Part shown: piece by piece, positions 1 to 8,613 of the stretch | Position numbering within the stretch: position 1 is the first letter of the stretch | Layout of the letters: the number at the start of each line of letters is the position of its first letter | NCBI RefSeq assembly: GCF_015356785.1 | Contig: NZ_JAAEJV010000016.1 | Coordinates: forward strand, 1 to 40,120 | DNA length: 40,120 bases | Source: Candidatus Neptunochlamydia vexilliferae | Lineage (GTDB): Bacteria; Chlamydiota; Chlamydiia; Chlamydiales; Simkaniaceae | Direction: 5' to 3' | The notes under the pieces: model-generated | The model's input: the letters and a program-made list of their open reading frames with translations, nothing else | What the model was told of the DNA's origin: nothing | The model's database searches: none | Translations under genes and position numbers: made by a program

Positions 1-64
1 GCTGAGTCTGTTGTCTCAGCAAGGGCACCTGTCAACGTGCCTATGGTAGCAGCAACTGCGCTAG

Positions 65-532
65 CTACAAGCTCCTTCCTTTAGGGAGGAGTAGTTGACA
101 TTGAGTGATCCTGTCACCTTCTTTAACCTCAATAAGATACCCTTGGGGATTGTAGCGATAGGTAACCATTTCTCCGTCAGGATAGGTGAGCTCTGTTAGC
201 CTTCCCATACAATCATATCGATAACCAACCTGGCTTCCGTCAGGAAATACAACCTTTTCTAAACGATCAAGAAGACCATAGGAGTAGAGAGTTGTTCCTT
301 GAGGGCCTTCTATTGCTGTGATATTACTATTGTAGTCGTACGAGTAGCGGAAGTACTTTCCTTCAGGGTAATGGGCATCAGTAAGTCTGTTAATGGGATC
401 GTAAGAGTATTTGACTTCCCCATTACCAGGGATGAAAATCGTAGAAATATTGCTATTTTGGTCATAAGAGCAGTCAGCTATTAAGGATGAAGAAAAAAAC
501 AGTGCAACCAAAAAGAAATAGATTTTTTCCAT
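65..532 (-). CDS. Secreted YD-repeat (RHS-like) protein, short
   Basis: This 155-residue protein starts with a signal peptide (MEKIYFFLVALFFSSSLIADC) and then consists almost entirely of four to five YD repeats, seen as YSYD, GLLDRLEKVVFPDG, YRYDCMGRLTELTYPDGE and YRYNPQGYL. YD repeats form the beta-shell of RHS and teneurin-like proteins, which usually run for hundreds of residues and end in a variable toxin domain, so this copy is very short. It begins 9 bp after the preceding gene (542-1000) and is probably cotranscribed with it; a TGAGG box precedes the ATG. After the stop another frame of the same strand stays open to the window edge and reads Ala/Gly-rich, so the gene may be frameshifted and continue outside the window. 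Secretion outside the cytoplasm is inferred from the signal peptide; function is unknown. Confidence 0.75.
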   Translation of the reverse strand: MEKIYFFLVALFFSSSLIADCSYDQNSNISTIFIPGNGEVKYSYDPINRLTDAHYPEGKYFRYSYDYNSNITAIEGPQGTTLYSYGLLDRLEKVVFPDGSQVGYRYDCMGRLTELTYPDGEMVTYRYNPQGYLIEVKEGDRITQCQLLLPKGRSL

Positions 533-541
533 TTCATAGCC

Positions 542-1000
542 TCAATAGTTATACAAACAATCCCATTGATATTTGATGGCAGGGATCTTATCATTATCTT
601 CGATTAAGCCTGAACAGATCTGTACAACAGAAACAAAATAAGATGATGCATCTCCACCACGGAGGTCTGACATGTCTATTGGTATAGGACTTCCTCTGTT
701 GGGCACATAGCAGTGGAGATCTCCAAAAGCCATATATGACCCTTTATTTTTACATCTCACAAGCAAGTATACTGGCTTTGAGCGTAGCTGATTATTTGGC
801 AACTGTGTGATCACCCCATTTTTCTGGCTGAATACTTTTGCAACTTGCTCTCGCGTTACAATGTAGCACTCGACATCAATATACTTTGCATATCCAGGAT
901 TAGAGAGCAGCTTATGTGCAGTAGGGTCTAAGCGACCAGCTTCTGTTCTAGAGGTGCAGAGTATGCATATTAGTAGTGCAATTAAGGAAAATGCTCGCAT
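542..1000 (-). CDS. Hypothetical secreted protein
   Basis: This 152-residue protein has a clear signal peptide (MRAFSLIALLICILCTSRTEA) and a mature part with five or six cysteines (YIDVECYIV, LLVRCKNKG, DLHCYVP, VVQICSG, YQWDCLYNY), so a disulfide-bonded periplasmic or secreted fold is likely. An excellent Shine-Dalgarno sequence, AAGGAG, lies a few bases before the ATG. I do not recognise the family. It lies on the same strand as the type II secretion operon upstream and the YD-repeat gene downstream, so it could be a substrate of that machine, but this rests on position alone. Confidence 0.75.
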   Translation of the reverse strand: MRAFSLIALLICILCTSRTEAGRLDPTAHKLLSNPGYAKYIDVECYIVTREQVAKVFSQKNGVITQLPNNQLRSKPVYLLVRCKNKGSYMAFGDLHCYVPNRGSPIPIDMSDLRGGDASSYFVSVVQICSGLIEDNDKIPAIKYQWDCLYNY

Positions 1001-1145
1001 AGGTTTCTCCTTATTAGAAAAGGAACTTTAGCGTAATGGATGCATCTTTTTAAATTCAAGAAAAGAGTGCCCTTCACAGGAATTCCCAGCAATTGTTGCC
1101 CTACTACAAAACCCCTTGCAAAAAAACTGTTCGATAACTGAGGCT

Positions 1146-1556
1146 TTACAGACGGAGAATTTCTTTTTGATTGTAAAGAGAGAGGGTAAGGACTGGGTCA
1201 TCAAAAGCGGCCCCACTAGGGGTAAAGATGATCTTTATCTCCCTTCCCTCTAGGTGAAGGTAGGGAATCGTAATGGTTGAATCGAACATAAGGGGTAGGG
1301 TCAAGGGCTCATCGGTCTCCCGAACACACTCAAGCCCTCCCCCCTTTTTTTCCTTAATAGAAAATTCCACATCAGCTGCGGCAATCCGGGCAATCCGCCT
1401 CGAAAGGGTCAGCTCTCTTTTGAGCTGCCCCATACTATGGGTAAAGCGGTAGTGGTCAAGCATCGGCTTTGCTTGAAATAAGAGGACACTCCCGACCAAA
1501 GCAATCAAGGCGATGGTTAGAAGGACTTCCATTATTGTGAAGTATCGTCGCTCCAA
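1146..1556 (-). CDS. Minor pseudopilin-like protein (GspH position)
   Basis: This 136-residue protein starts with a type IV prepilin-like N-terminus: a short basic leader (MERRY), then FTIMEV with the conserved Glu at +5 of the predicted mature protein, then a hydrophobic helix to about residue 28. The predicted -1 residue is Tyr, where prepilin peptidase substrates normally carry Gly. The helix would pack into the type II secretion pseudopilus and the rest would form the periplasmic head. Its start overlaps the end of gspG by 25 bp, so translation is probably coupled. Chlamydial genomes carry a small prepilin-like gene in this same place after gspG. Assignment to GspH rather than GspI or GspJ is uncertain. 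Confidence 0.7.
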   Translation of the reverse strand: MERRYFTIMEVLLTIALIALVGSVLLFQAKPMLDHYRFTHSMGQLKRELTLSRRIARIAAADVEFSIKEKKGGGLECVRETDEPLTLPLMFDSTITIPYLHLEGREIKIIFTPSGAAFDDPVLTLSLYNQKEILRL

Positions 1557-1954
1557 GGATACCGATCCTTAATGTTTTCCTTATCGCAGTACTCATCATA
1601 CTTTTTAGAAGTCGCGCGAAGGTCTCCTCCTACAATATCAAACTCATAGAGATTTCCCCACCCATCCTTCATCAGCTCGCTAGATTTACGGACAAGCCCA
1701 GAACTTTCAAGAAGATTTTTCACCTGATCTGCCAACTTTCCATCTTTTTCTTGATCACTTTTTTTAAGGCCGTCACCTTGCGCATCTTGAAGCTGGACAA
1801 TCTCATACAGCTTATTCACCCCTTGCTTCGTCTTAAACGCTTTTCCCTTATCGAGACTTCCCCGCATGTTGTAACCAATCACACTCGTGATGATTCCAAT
1901 GATAAAGATCACGATCATGATCTCTAAAAGGGTCATTGCATATCGTTTTTTCAT
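1532..1954 (-). CDS. gspG: Type II secretion major pseudopilin GspG
   Basis: This 140-residue protein has the N-methylation signature of type II secretion pseudopilins: leader MKKRYA, then MTLLEIMIVIFIIGIITSVI with Glu at +5, and a GspG-like body (KAFKTKQGVNKLYEIVQLQ, then KDGWGNLYEFDIVGGDLRATSKK, close to the usual DPWGNPY/YDLYSYG part of GspG). Length is typical. The -1 residue is Ala instead of the usual Gly. The protein would polymerise into the periplasmic pseudopilus that pushes substrates through the GspD secretin. It lies 9 bp after gspF and overlaps the next pseudopilin gene. Confidence 0.85.
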   Translation of the reverse strand: MKKRYAMTLLEIMIVIFIIGIITSVIGYNMRGSLDKGKAFKTKQGVNKLYEIVQLQDAQGDGLKKSDQEKDGKLADQVKNLLESSGLVRKSSELMKDGWGNLYEFDIVGGDLRATSKKYDEYCDKENIKDRYPWSDDTSQ

Positions 1955-1963
1955 AATCCTACC

Positions 1964-3148
1964 TTACGTTAATATTGAACTGACATCGGTGAGCGGAAGA
2001 AGAACCGCCAAAAGAATAATCGCAACCACAACACCTAAAAAGAGGAGCATCACCGGTTGGAGAAGAGTTGTAAAGCGGGAAAGACTCTTTTCAATATCTT
2101 CTTCATAAATATCAGACAGATGGCCCATCATCTCTGCCACCCGCCCTGATTCCTCCGCAATCGCAAGCATCCGAATCACAAGAGAGGGAAAAAGGGGAGA
2201 CTTTTGGAACTCTTCAGAAAGACGCTTTCCTTCAAGAACCTTCACCTCTGCGCGTGTCACCTCCTTTTCAAAAGAGGGGTGCTTCATCACCCTTTTCGAA
2301 AGGCGCAAGCACTCAATCATCGCAACCCCTCCCTTAAAAAGAATTGCAAACACCCGACAAAAGCGAGCCATCACCGTCTCAATGTAAAGCCGCTTTACAA
2401 CTGGCACATGGAGCATCATCTCTTTCACTTTCTCCTTCCCTTTTGGGTGGCGGACTAAAAATACACCACCAAGGATGATTGATGCAAGGGTGATAAAGAT
2501 GGGGAGGGCATGTCGGTTTAAAAAATGGCTCAGCGAAAGAAGGGTTTGCGTCATGGGATGGAGGGAGCGATCTTCAAAAAGCTCACTCATCGAAGGGATG
2601 AGGAAGAAAAGCAAGACCCCAATCACAATGAGGCAAAAACTTCCTAAAAAAGCCGGGTAAATCATCGCCGAAGAAAGCTTCTTTTTAAGGGATTGCTCGC
2701 GTCCAATCAAAATCTCTAACTCTCGAAAACTTTGTTCCAAACTTCCCGATTCCTCCCCTGCTTGAACCATCGACAGATAGATCGGATCAAAAATCCGCGG
2801 GTAATCCTCAAGCGCTTTAGAAAAGCAGCGCCCCTCCTTGACCTGGTCACAAAGATCCAAAAAAATGGGATGGAGTTTGGTGCGGCGATACTTTTCTTCC
2901 AAGGTAAGCAAGCTATCATAAAGGGGAAGCCCCGCCCGCAAAAGAACATGTAAATCCCTTGTAAACCCAATAAGAAGGGAACCCGAAATGGTGAGTTCTT
3001 TCCCCCTTTTTGTGTAAGTCGCAAGCTTGGTGACAAGGACTTGCTCTTTCCGGAGCCTTTCTTTCGCTAAGTCAATCGAGTCGGCATTGATCATTCCCAT
3101 GATCCGCCGTCCTTCAGGAGAAAGAGCTGTATATTGATACAATGTCAT
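1964..3148 (-). CDS. gspF: Type II secretion inner membrane platform protein GspF
   Basis: This 394-residue protein matches the GspF/PilC family in length and layout: two copies of the T2SF domain, with the repeated pattern of a cytoplasmic helical bundle followed by membrane helices near residues 165-195 and 215-235, and a last one at about 365-390. The repeat is visible as FTRDLHVLLRAGLPLYDSLL in the first half and FCRVFAILFKGGVAMIECLR in the second, each followed by a glutamate-rich block ending AGEESGSLE or AEESGRVAE. GspF links the GspE ATPase to the pseudopilus in the inner membrane. It starts one base after gspE ends and lies 9 bp before gspG. Confidence 0.92.
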   Translation of the reverse strand: MTLYQYTALSPEGRRIMGMINADSIDLAKERLRKEQVLVTKLATYTKRGKELTISGSLLIGFTRDLHVLLRAGLPLYDSLLTLEEKYRRTKLHPIFLDLCDQVKEGRCFSKALEDYPRIFDPIYLSMVQAGEESGSLEQSFRELEILIGREQSLKKKLSSAMIYPAFLGSFCLIVIGVLLFFLIPSMSELFEDRSLHPMTQTLLSLSHFLNRHALPIFITLASIILGGVFLVRHPKGKEKVKEMMLHVPVVKRLYIETVMARFCRVFAILFKGGVAMIECLRLSKRVMKHPSFEKEVTRAEVKVLEGKRLSEEFQKSPLFPSLVIRMLAIAEESGRVAEMMGHLSDIYEEDIEKSLSRFTTLLQPVMLLFLGVVVAIILLAVLLPLTDVSSILT

Positions 3149-3149
3149 C

Positions 3150-4700
3150 CTAAATTTGCCTTGTTACCCGAAGCACTTCGGCCGTTGAGGTGATCCCTTC
3201 CCCAGCTAACTTTCCTCCTTCACTCCTTAGAGTTGCCATCCCCATTTCCATCGCCGTTTTCTGCAGCGCATTGGCATCAGCACTTGCTAAAAGTTGCCGC
3301 TTGATCTCTCCCGTCACCGGCATCAACTCATAAATCCCCACCCGTCCTCGATAGCCAGAGCCAAAACATTCCTTACACCCCTTTCCTCGACAAAGCTTTC
3401 CCCCTTTCAGCCCAAGGTCTTCAAGCTCTTGCGCTGTTGGCTCATAACTTTCCTTACAATTTTCACAAACCCGACGGACGAGCCGCTGAGCTAACACAGC
3501 CAAGACCGAAGAGGAAAGGAGATAAGGTTCAATCCCCATGTCGACAAGGCGAGTAAGGGCAGAAGGAGCATCGTTGGTATGGAGGGTGCTTAAAACCAAG
3601 TGACCTGTTAGAGAAGATTGAATGGCAATTTCTGCCGTCTCCTTATCACGGATCTCCCCAACCATAATGACATCGGGATCTTGCCTTAAAATATGGCGAA
3701 GTCCCTTGGAAAAAGTGAGGTCGATCTTTGGGTTTACACCGATTTGGGCAATCCCCGGAAGTTTGTATTCGACAGGATCCTCAATCGTCATGACATTCAC
3801 CTCTTCCGAGTGAATTTCGCTCACCGCGCTATACAGGGTGGTTGTCTTACCACTTCCTGTCGGGCCGGTTACCAAGACAATCCCCTGGTTCTGACCGGTA
3901 TACTTTTGAAATGCCTCAAGTGTTTCTTTCCCCATACCAATCGCATCCAGCCCAAGGACAACATTGCCCTTATCAAGAATCCGTAAAACAATTCTCTCTC
4001 CATAAACGACAGGAACGGTACTTGCCCGAAAATCGATTTGCCGCCCCCCCATCGCTAGCTTGATCCGCCCATCTTGGGGAAGGCGTTGCTCCGCAATGTC
4101 CATCTTAGCCATCACCTTGACCCGTGTTAGGAGCTGCTTCGAAAGTTCAGGAGGGGGAGCATGACGAAACTGCAATACCCCATCAATCCGGTAGCGGATG
4201 ACCATCTCTTTTTCTAGCGGTTCAAAGTGGATATCGGAAGCCCCTTGCTGGATCGCCTCGGTTAAAACCATGTTGAGAAGACGGATAACAGGAGAGTTGT
4301 CTTGCTTATCTAAAAGGTCATACTCATCTTCCCTTTCTTGTAAAGCCGACGCCTCCCCTTCTTTTTTGAGCCCTTCAATAAATTGGGAGGCTTCTTTTTC
4401 TCCTTGGTGGTAGCATTTTTCAATGGCATCCTCGAGTTCTTCCTGAGGACAGTAGATCTCCTCCACCTCCAAGCCTGTGATGCACCGAATTTCCTCAACC
4501 GCCTCCAAATCATAGGGGTGACAAATGGCAACAAGGAGCTTTCCCTCCCTCTCATCAATAGGAAGGGCGAGCTTTTCCTTTACAAAAGCATATGGGAGAC
4601 GGTGCACCCTTTTTTCAACAAAGGGACACTTGGAAAGGTCGTAAATCGACTCGAGTCCAAAACGATCTGCAAGCAAATAATCATCCATCGACAGTTCCAA
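3150..4700 (-). CDS. gspE: Type II secretion ATPase GspE
   Basis: This 516-residue protein has all hallmarks of GspE/PulE ATPases: an N-terminal GspE-N domain, the SDIHFEPLE block, Walker A GPTGSGKTTTLYSA near residues 275-288, the Asp box VMTIEDPVEY, Walker B RQDPDVIMVGEIRD near 335-348, the His box LTGHLVLSTLHTNDA, and a zinc-binding four-cysteine module (CENC at about 410; CRGKGCKEC at about 437-445). It is a cytoplasmic hexameric motor that powers pseudopilus assembly through GspF. Its ATG lies inside the end of gspD (20 bp overlap), which suggests translational coupling. Nothing looks broken. Confidence 0.96.
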   Translation of the reverse strand: MELSMDDYLLADRFGLESIYDLSKCPFVEKRVHRLPYAFVKEKLALPIDEREGKLLVAICHPYDLEAVEEIRCITGLEVEEIYCPQEELEDAIEKCYHQGEKEASQFIEGLKKEGEASALQEREDEYDLLDKQDNSPVIRLLNMVLTEAIQQGASDIHFEPLEKEMVIRYRIDGVLQFRHAPPPELSKQLLTRVKVMAKMDIAEQRLPQDGRIKLAMGGRQIDFRASTVPVVYGERIVLRILDKGNVVLGLDAIGMGKETLEAFQKYTGQNQGIVLVTGPTGSGKTTTLYSAVSEIHSEEVNVMTIEDPVEYKLPGIAQIGVNPKIDLTFSKGLRHILRQDPDVIMVGEIRDKETAEIAIQSSLTGHLVLSTLHTNDAPSALTRLVDMGIEPYLLSSSVLAVLAQRLVRRVCENCKESYEPTAQELEDLGLKGGKLCRGKGCKECFGSGYRGRVGIYELMPVTGEIKRQLLASADANALQKTAMEMGMATLRSEGGKLAGEGITSTAEVLRVTRQI

Positions 4701-7023
4701 AAAGGAGTTTCAAACTATTATTAAAAAGGCGGCGACTTTTCCATTTTTTTGCCTCTTCCACCCGCTCCAAAAACTCAGGAACATCGCCTGGTCGTTTCAT
4801 CAGCTGTTCGTGTCTAAGTTTTTCAAGTTCCCCTCTTGCGTCAAAGATAATGTGGGGAGTGATAAAGATAAACATTTCTGTTTTTTCATCGGTCATCTTC
4901 GAGTCACCAAAAAACTTTCCAATTCCAGGAAGTTCTCCCAAAAAGGGAAGTTTGCTGCTACTATCTTCAGCTGTTTTTTCTCTAAGTCCCCCTAAAATAA
5001 TCGTCTCTCCATCTAAAACACGAACCTGGTTTTCGACATGTCTTTTACTGACCCGCGGCTGATCAACCTGAACATTTTTTTTGATCGTGTCGAAGGTAAT
5101 GTTTGTTTCAAGAGTGACAAAGTGTTTGTCATCATCAGGATCTTCGGGATCATGAATGGTGGGGGTGATCACCACTGTAGTTCCGTAGGTTGCCCGTGAA
5201 AACGATTTGGTAAAGGCAGTTCCCTGGTTACTATCAATTGGGGCCGCTCCATTATTGATCGAAATTTCCTCTACAATCGCAATGGTTGCTGGTGTTTGGT
5301 TTAGCGTTGTTACCGATGGAGAAGCGTTGATCCGAACATCTTCTTGCGCCATTAAAAAGTTGTAGGCGATGTCAAATGCCGGCCAAAAACTATTTGGTTT
5401 TTTTCTGAAAATAAAGAAGTCAACGATCCCTCGATTTTCCACTCCAGCGCCCGTTTCATAACAAAGCCCGGTCTCATGGCTTTGGGCTGCGACTGACCCT
5501 AACCTAAGGAGGTTGAGACCAAAATTATTGTGGTTAGTGATCTTTTTCTCAAAGAGGAGGACCTCGATCTGCACCATTTTTTTAGGAACATCGATTTTTC
5601 GAATCAGCTCTTTGATCTTATCGAGCGTGTTGCGGCGAACCACCATCATGATCGCCCCCGTTTTGGGATAAGGGATGAAGTTGGTGGTATAAGATTTTAC
5701 TTTTTGCGAATCAATCGTTGCCGCCACCCCTGTTAAAGGGGTCACGACACTCGAATAGGGAGGGGGACCATAAGAAGGAGGTGGGGTTTCTGGAGGAGGT
5801 TCAAAAGAGCGGGGAGGAGGTATTGGAGCATCAGTTGGCTTTGGCTCCTGCCCCTCAATCCCCGAATAAATGAGTGAAGCATAGACCTTTTCAAGAACTT
5901 CAGCGACATCAACCGGATCGCTATGACGGCAGGTATACCAATAAACGGTCATCTCGGTTGGATCTTCGATCTGTGCTTCGGTCTCCTTCACCAGTTTTTC
6001 CGCCTGCTCTACCATCTGCTTTGGCCCAATCAAGACAAGGGAACCCTCACTTTTCAAGGGAAGGATCACCAAATCATCTCCCTCTCCCTTTGTTAAACCA
6101 ATGCGGGGCCGTCTTTTCAAATCGCCAAAGTACGCCTTCAAAATTTTTTCCATCTCAGCCGGCTTTAACCGGTTCATCGGAAGGACACGGGTGATCTTTT
6201 CATTTTCCTTTTCCCAAACCGCGTCATAAAGCGTTAAGAGCTTTTCGACCTCCTCCTTCGAAGAGATGATCGCAATTTTGTACCCCACCTGATAGACAAA
6301 GGTCATTTTTTGGTCGCGGAATCGCTCAAAGAATTGGGAAACCCCTTTAATTCTTTCGGGAGGTGGAGAAAAGATGTAGGCAATCCGCGCTTTTGGGGGA
6401 ACCCGCATCAAACCAAACCGATCGCTTAAGATCTGGTCGACCGCGATTAGGTCTTGTTTTAAGATGTAAAGCTGGCGGGTGTAGGTGTTGAGCTGCTTGA
6501 CACCCACCCCATTATGGGAGAGGACAATTTCCAAAAGATCGCTCCACGATTCGCGGGGAATCGGGATCCCCGAATGCATATGAAGCTTCATCGAAAGGAT
6601 TTCTGGGGGGACAATATAGAGGTAATCGCTCGAGCCATACTCCATGATGAGCTGCGATAGAGTCGTCTCCTCCTGGTCCCAAAGCCCATACCCCTCATCA
6701 TCTTTTTTAGACTCATCTAATGCTAAGTCGTGCCACTCCTTTTCGAGATCTTGAATTTCTAACCGGATCCCATTGACCTCTTTTAAAAGGGCCTGATACT
6801 CCTCTTCACTTGCCTCCTCTTCATAGTACTCATTGACAAGCTCATACTTTTCTTCCATCGCCTGACGGAGCGTTTTGAGCTCTCTATTGATCTTATTTAA
6901 ATAGCTTCCAAGCTCCTTTTCCTCCTTTTGCATCAGGAGAGCATCCCGTTTTTCTTCAATGGTTTGACAATGTAAAGCCGCTTTACATGTCAAGAGAAGT
7001 ACAAGTAACCCCTTAATCTTCAT
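4681..7023 (-). CDS. gspD: Type II secretion secretin GspD
   Basis: This 780-residue protein forms the outer membrane channel of type II secretion. It has a signal peptide (MKIKGLLVLLLTCKAALHC), a long charged coiled-coil stretch at about 22-110, N-domains in the first half (including MNRLKPAEMEKILKAYFG and later TGAIMMVVRRNTLDKIKELI), a proline-rich linker at about 395-430 (repeated PPP and PPET), and the C-terminal secretin domain at about 490-740 (VQIEVLLFEKK, VRVLDGETIILGGL, PFLGELPGIGKFFG, EMFIFITPHII). The N-terminal coiled coil replaces the usual compact N0 start and is odd compared with proteobacterial GspD. Its start overlaps the gene before it by 11 bp. Confidence 0.94.
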   Translation of the reverse strand: MKIKGLLVLLLTCKAALHCQTIEEKRDALLMQKEEKELGSYLNKINRELKTLRQAMEEKYELVNEYYEEEASEEEYQALLKEVNGIRLEIQDLEKEWHDLALDESKKDDEGYGLWDQEETTLSQLIMEYGSSDYLYIVPPEILSMKLHMHSGIPIPRESWSDLLEIVLSHNGVGVKQLNTYTRQLYILKQDLIAVDQILSDRFGLMRVPPKARIAYIFSPPPERIKGVSQFFERFRDQKMTFVYQVGYKIAIISSKEEVEKLLTLYDAVWEKENEKITRVLPMNRLKPAEMEKILKAYFGDLKRRPRIGLTKGEGDDLVILPLKSEGSLVLIGPKQMVEQAEKLVKETEAQIEDPTEMTVYWYTCRHSDPVDVAEVLEKVYASLIYSGIEGQEPKPTDAPIPPPRSFEPPPETPPPSYGPPPYSSVVTPLTGVAATIDSQKVKSYTTNFIPYPKTGAIMMVVRRNTLDKIKELIRKIDVPKKMVQIEVLLFEKKITNHNNFGLNLLRLGSVAAQSHETGLCYETGAGVENRGIVDFFIFRKKPNSFWPAFDIAYNFLMAQEDVRINASPSVTTLNQTPATIAIVEEISINNGAAPIDSNQGTAFTKSFSRATYGTTVVITPTIHDPEDPDDDKHFVTLETNITFDTIKKNVQVDQPRVSKRHVENQVRVLDGETIILGGLREKTAEDSSSKLPFLGELPGIGKFFGDSKMTDEKTEMFIFITPHIIFDARGELEKLRHEQLMKRPGDVPEFLERVEEAKKWKSRRLFNNSLKLLFGTVDG

Positions 7024-8263
7024 CTATCAGCTCTCGTTTCCGGTTTGCGGTTCGAAGTTTTTTATTTTTTTGTGTCATCGGAAGTTTAATCGATTGGGAG
7101 GTGGTTCTCATTGGATTGAAAAGGGCGCCACAAAAAATCTGTTTATCATCAACTTTTTCCAATCCATCAAAAACAAATAGCTCTCCTTCCATTTCGAAAT
7201 TCAAGATGGCTTCCACTTCAGAAGCTGTCTTGACAATGTGCCATCCATTCGGTTTATGGATGACCCAATCCCCTGTTTTAAGAATCACTGCTCGATTATC
7301 GATCCGACAAGAGATGCGAGAGGTTGTCCTTTGCCGAATCCGGGTGAAAAGTTCTTCAACACGAAGAGACATTCTCGAAGGACGCTCTCGCTTAAACGTT
7401 AAGAGGACCGATTCTAAACCACTCTTATCCCAAAGAGCCACCTCCATCTTGTAAGGAGAAATTTCCTCTACCCGTGCCATTACAAAGCCTCGGGTCTCTT
7501 CACTTTCTTCCCACATCCCGCTACGCCACACAAAGGTCTTCCCCTCACTCGCAAATAAAATCTTCTTCCCCTCAACCTCTAGTCGCTCACACTCTTTATA
7601 GGGTTCATAGTCTTCCCCTCCATACTGACTGTACAGGCGATCAGGTCCCCACCACTTGGCCTCTTTCAACTGTTCGACCGCCTCGATAATCTCTTCAGTC
7701 CCAACCTCTTTAAACGTCTCTTGAACGTCTACCTTGAAAGAGCGCGTTTCATCTAAAAGCTTCTCCCCCTCCTTAGAAACAAGCTCCACCCCCATCTCGA
7801 GCCATGTCTCTCCCTCTTCATCCACCTTTGGCTGAACCCAAAGAGGGGTCACTTCCTTGGAAAAACCTAACTCTTTGCCGCTATAGGAAAGGTAGAGATT
7901 CTGCCCAGAAGCCACCTCAACTTCTTCCCCTTGTAAACCCAGTAAAAACCGGGTCTCAGAAGAAGGAATATCGGGGCGACTGGTCTGCGCTACGATCGCA
8001 ATCTCTCCACTTAAGTCGGGGAAAGGAAAGCTCTGAATCTCATTACGTAATGCTAGAGGCCCCTTGCCAATCACCTCGTAATCAAAGGAGTGGACCCTCT
8101 TTTCTTCTTTTTTGGGAACCATCTTTAATGGTTCATCTTCAGCCGGAAGGGCAAAGTAAAGAGCAAAAATAGCCCCTACAGCAATCAGGGCCGCTAAAAG
8201 CACCTTATTCAACATGTTGATGCTTTTGTGGATAGAGATAAGAGATCGTTGTTTCAGTATCAA
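7013..8263 (-). CDS. Membrane-anchored protein heading the T2SS operon
   Basis: This protein of about 416 residues has one N-terminal membrane helix (LNKVLLAALIAVGAIFALYFALP) and then a mostly charged extracytoplasmic part without cysteine-rich or enzymatic motifs that I recognise. Chlamydial genomes carry an uncharacterised gene at this position just before gspD, and this one is probably its counterpart; a GspC-like connector role between inner membrane and secretin is a reasonable guess from place and topology only. Two starts are possible. TTG at 8263 has a GGAGAG box 8 bases before it; ATG at 8215 begins directly at the membrane helix but has no visible ribosome binding site. The end overlaps gspD by 11 bp. 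Confidence 0.75.
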   Translation of the reverse strand: MILKQRSLISIHKSINMLNKVLLAALIAVGAIFALYFALPAEDEPLKMVPKKEEKRVHSFDYEVIGKGPLALRNEIQSFPFPDLSGEIAIVAQTSRPDIPSSETRFLLGLQGEEVEVASGQNLYLSYSGKELGFSKEVTPLWVQPKVDEEGETWLEMGVELVSKEGEKLLDETRSFKVDVQETFKEVGTEEIIEAVEQLKEAKWWGPDRLYSQYGGEDYEPYKECERLEVEGKKILFASEGKTFVWRSGMWEESEETRGFVMARVEEISPYKMEVALWDKSGLESVLLTFKRERPSRMSLRVEELFTRIRQRTTSRISCRIDNRAVILKTGDWVIHKPNGWHIVKTASEVEAILNFEMEGELFVFDGLEKVDDKQIFCGALFNPMRTTSQSIKLPMTQKNKKLRTANRKRELIDED

Positions 8264-8396
8264 TTCGCGTTCTCTCCAAAAAAGTTTAGGCCTAGTATCG
8301 CATTTACCTTATTTGTTTTAGCCAAAAAATTCAAAGAAAACTGATAATATCTTGATTGCAAAAAAATTGGTTTACATTAGAATTAGCAATAGAGGC

Positions 8397-8425
8397 GTAA
8401 TACCCCTGAGAGCTACTACTGTCAA
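8397..8425 (-). promoter_or_regulatory. Sigma-70 promoter toward the T2SS operon
   Basis: Read on the minus strand, TTGACA (8420-8425) is followed after exactly 17 bp by TATTAC (8397-8402). The box pair lies wholly in the left arm of the palindromic element at 8398-8568 and would give a leader of about 125 nt before the TTG start at 8263. Confidence 0.6.
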
Positions 8426-8568
8426 TTGCTTGAATTTTTCTTTTCCTCCAGGTTCAGAGGGGCAAAATGACCCCTACTTTAAACAAGTATGTGGTCATTT
8501 TTCCCCCATAAACCTGATGAAAAATCGAAAATCCCCTCATTTGACATTAGCAGCTCTCCGGGGTAGTA
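8398..8568. repeat. Palindromic element with promoter-bearing inverted ends
   Basis: This 171-bp element has imperfect terminal inverted repeats of about 31 bp: the left arm at 8398-8428 and the right arm at 8538-8568 share CCGGAGAGCT-type and TGTCAA/TTGACA blocks. An inner palindrome, AATGACC...GGTCATT, lies at about 8467-8505. Related inner sequence recurs at 34073-34190, and the right arm with part of the centre recurs at 33736-33796 before tRNA-Ala. There is no open frame inside. Each end carries an outward TTGACA-N17-TATA-like box pair, an arrangement like the Correia elements of Neisseria. Confidence 0.7.
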
Positions 8569-8569
8569 T
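8541..8569 (+). promoter_or_regulatory. Sigma-70 promoter toward 8614 gene
   Basis: TTGACA (8541-8546), 17 bp, TAGTAT (8564-8569). It lies in the right arm of the palindromic element and points at the membrane protein gene starting at 8614, with a leader of about 38 nt. Confidence 0.6.
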
Positions 8570-8613
8570 CCCTAAGGGGGTTGCGCCTATGATTTTGCAT
8601 AAAGAGTGAAACA

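Noticed and set aside
1028-1216. 62-residue minus-strand frame overlapping the end of the second pseudopilin gene
   Set aside because: No ribosome binding site, overlap with a well-supported gene, and odd composition; most likely chance, though a worn remnant of a downstream T2SS gene cannot be excluded.
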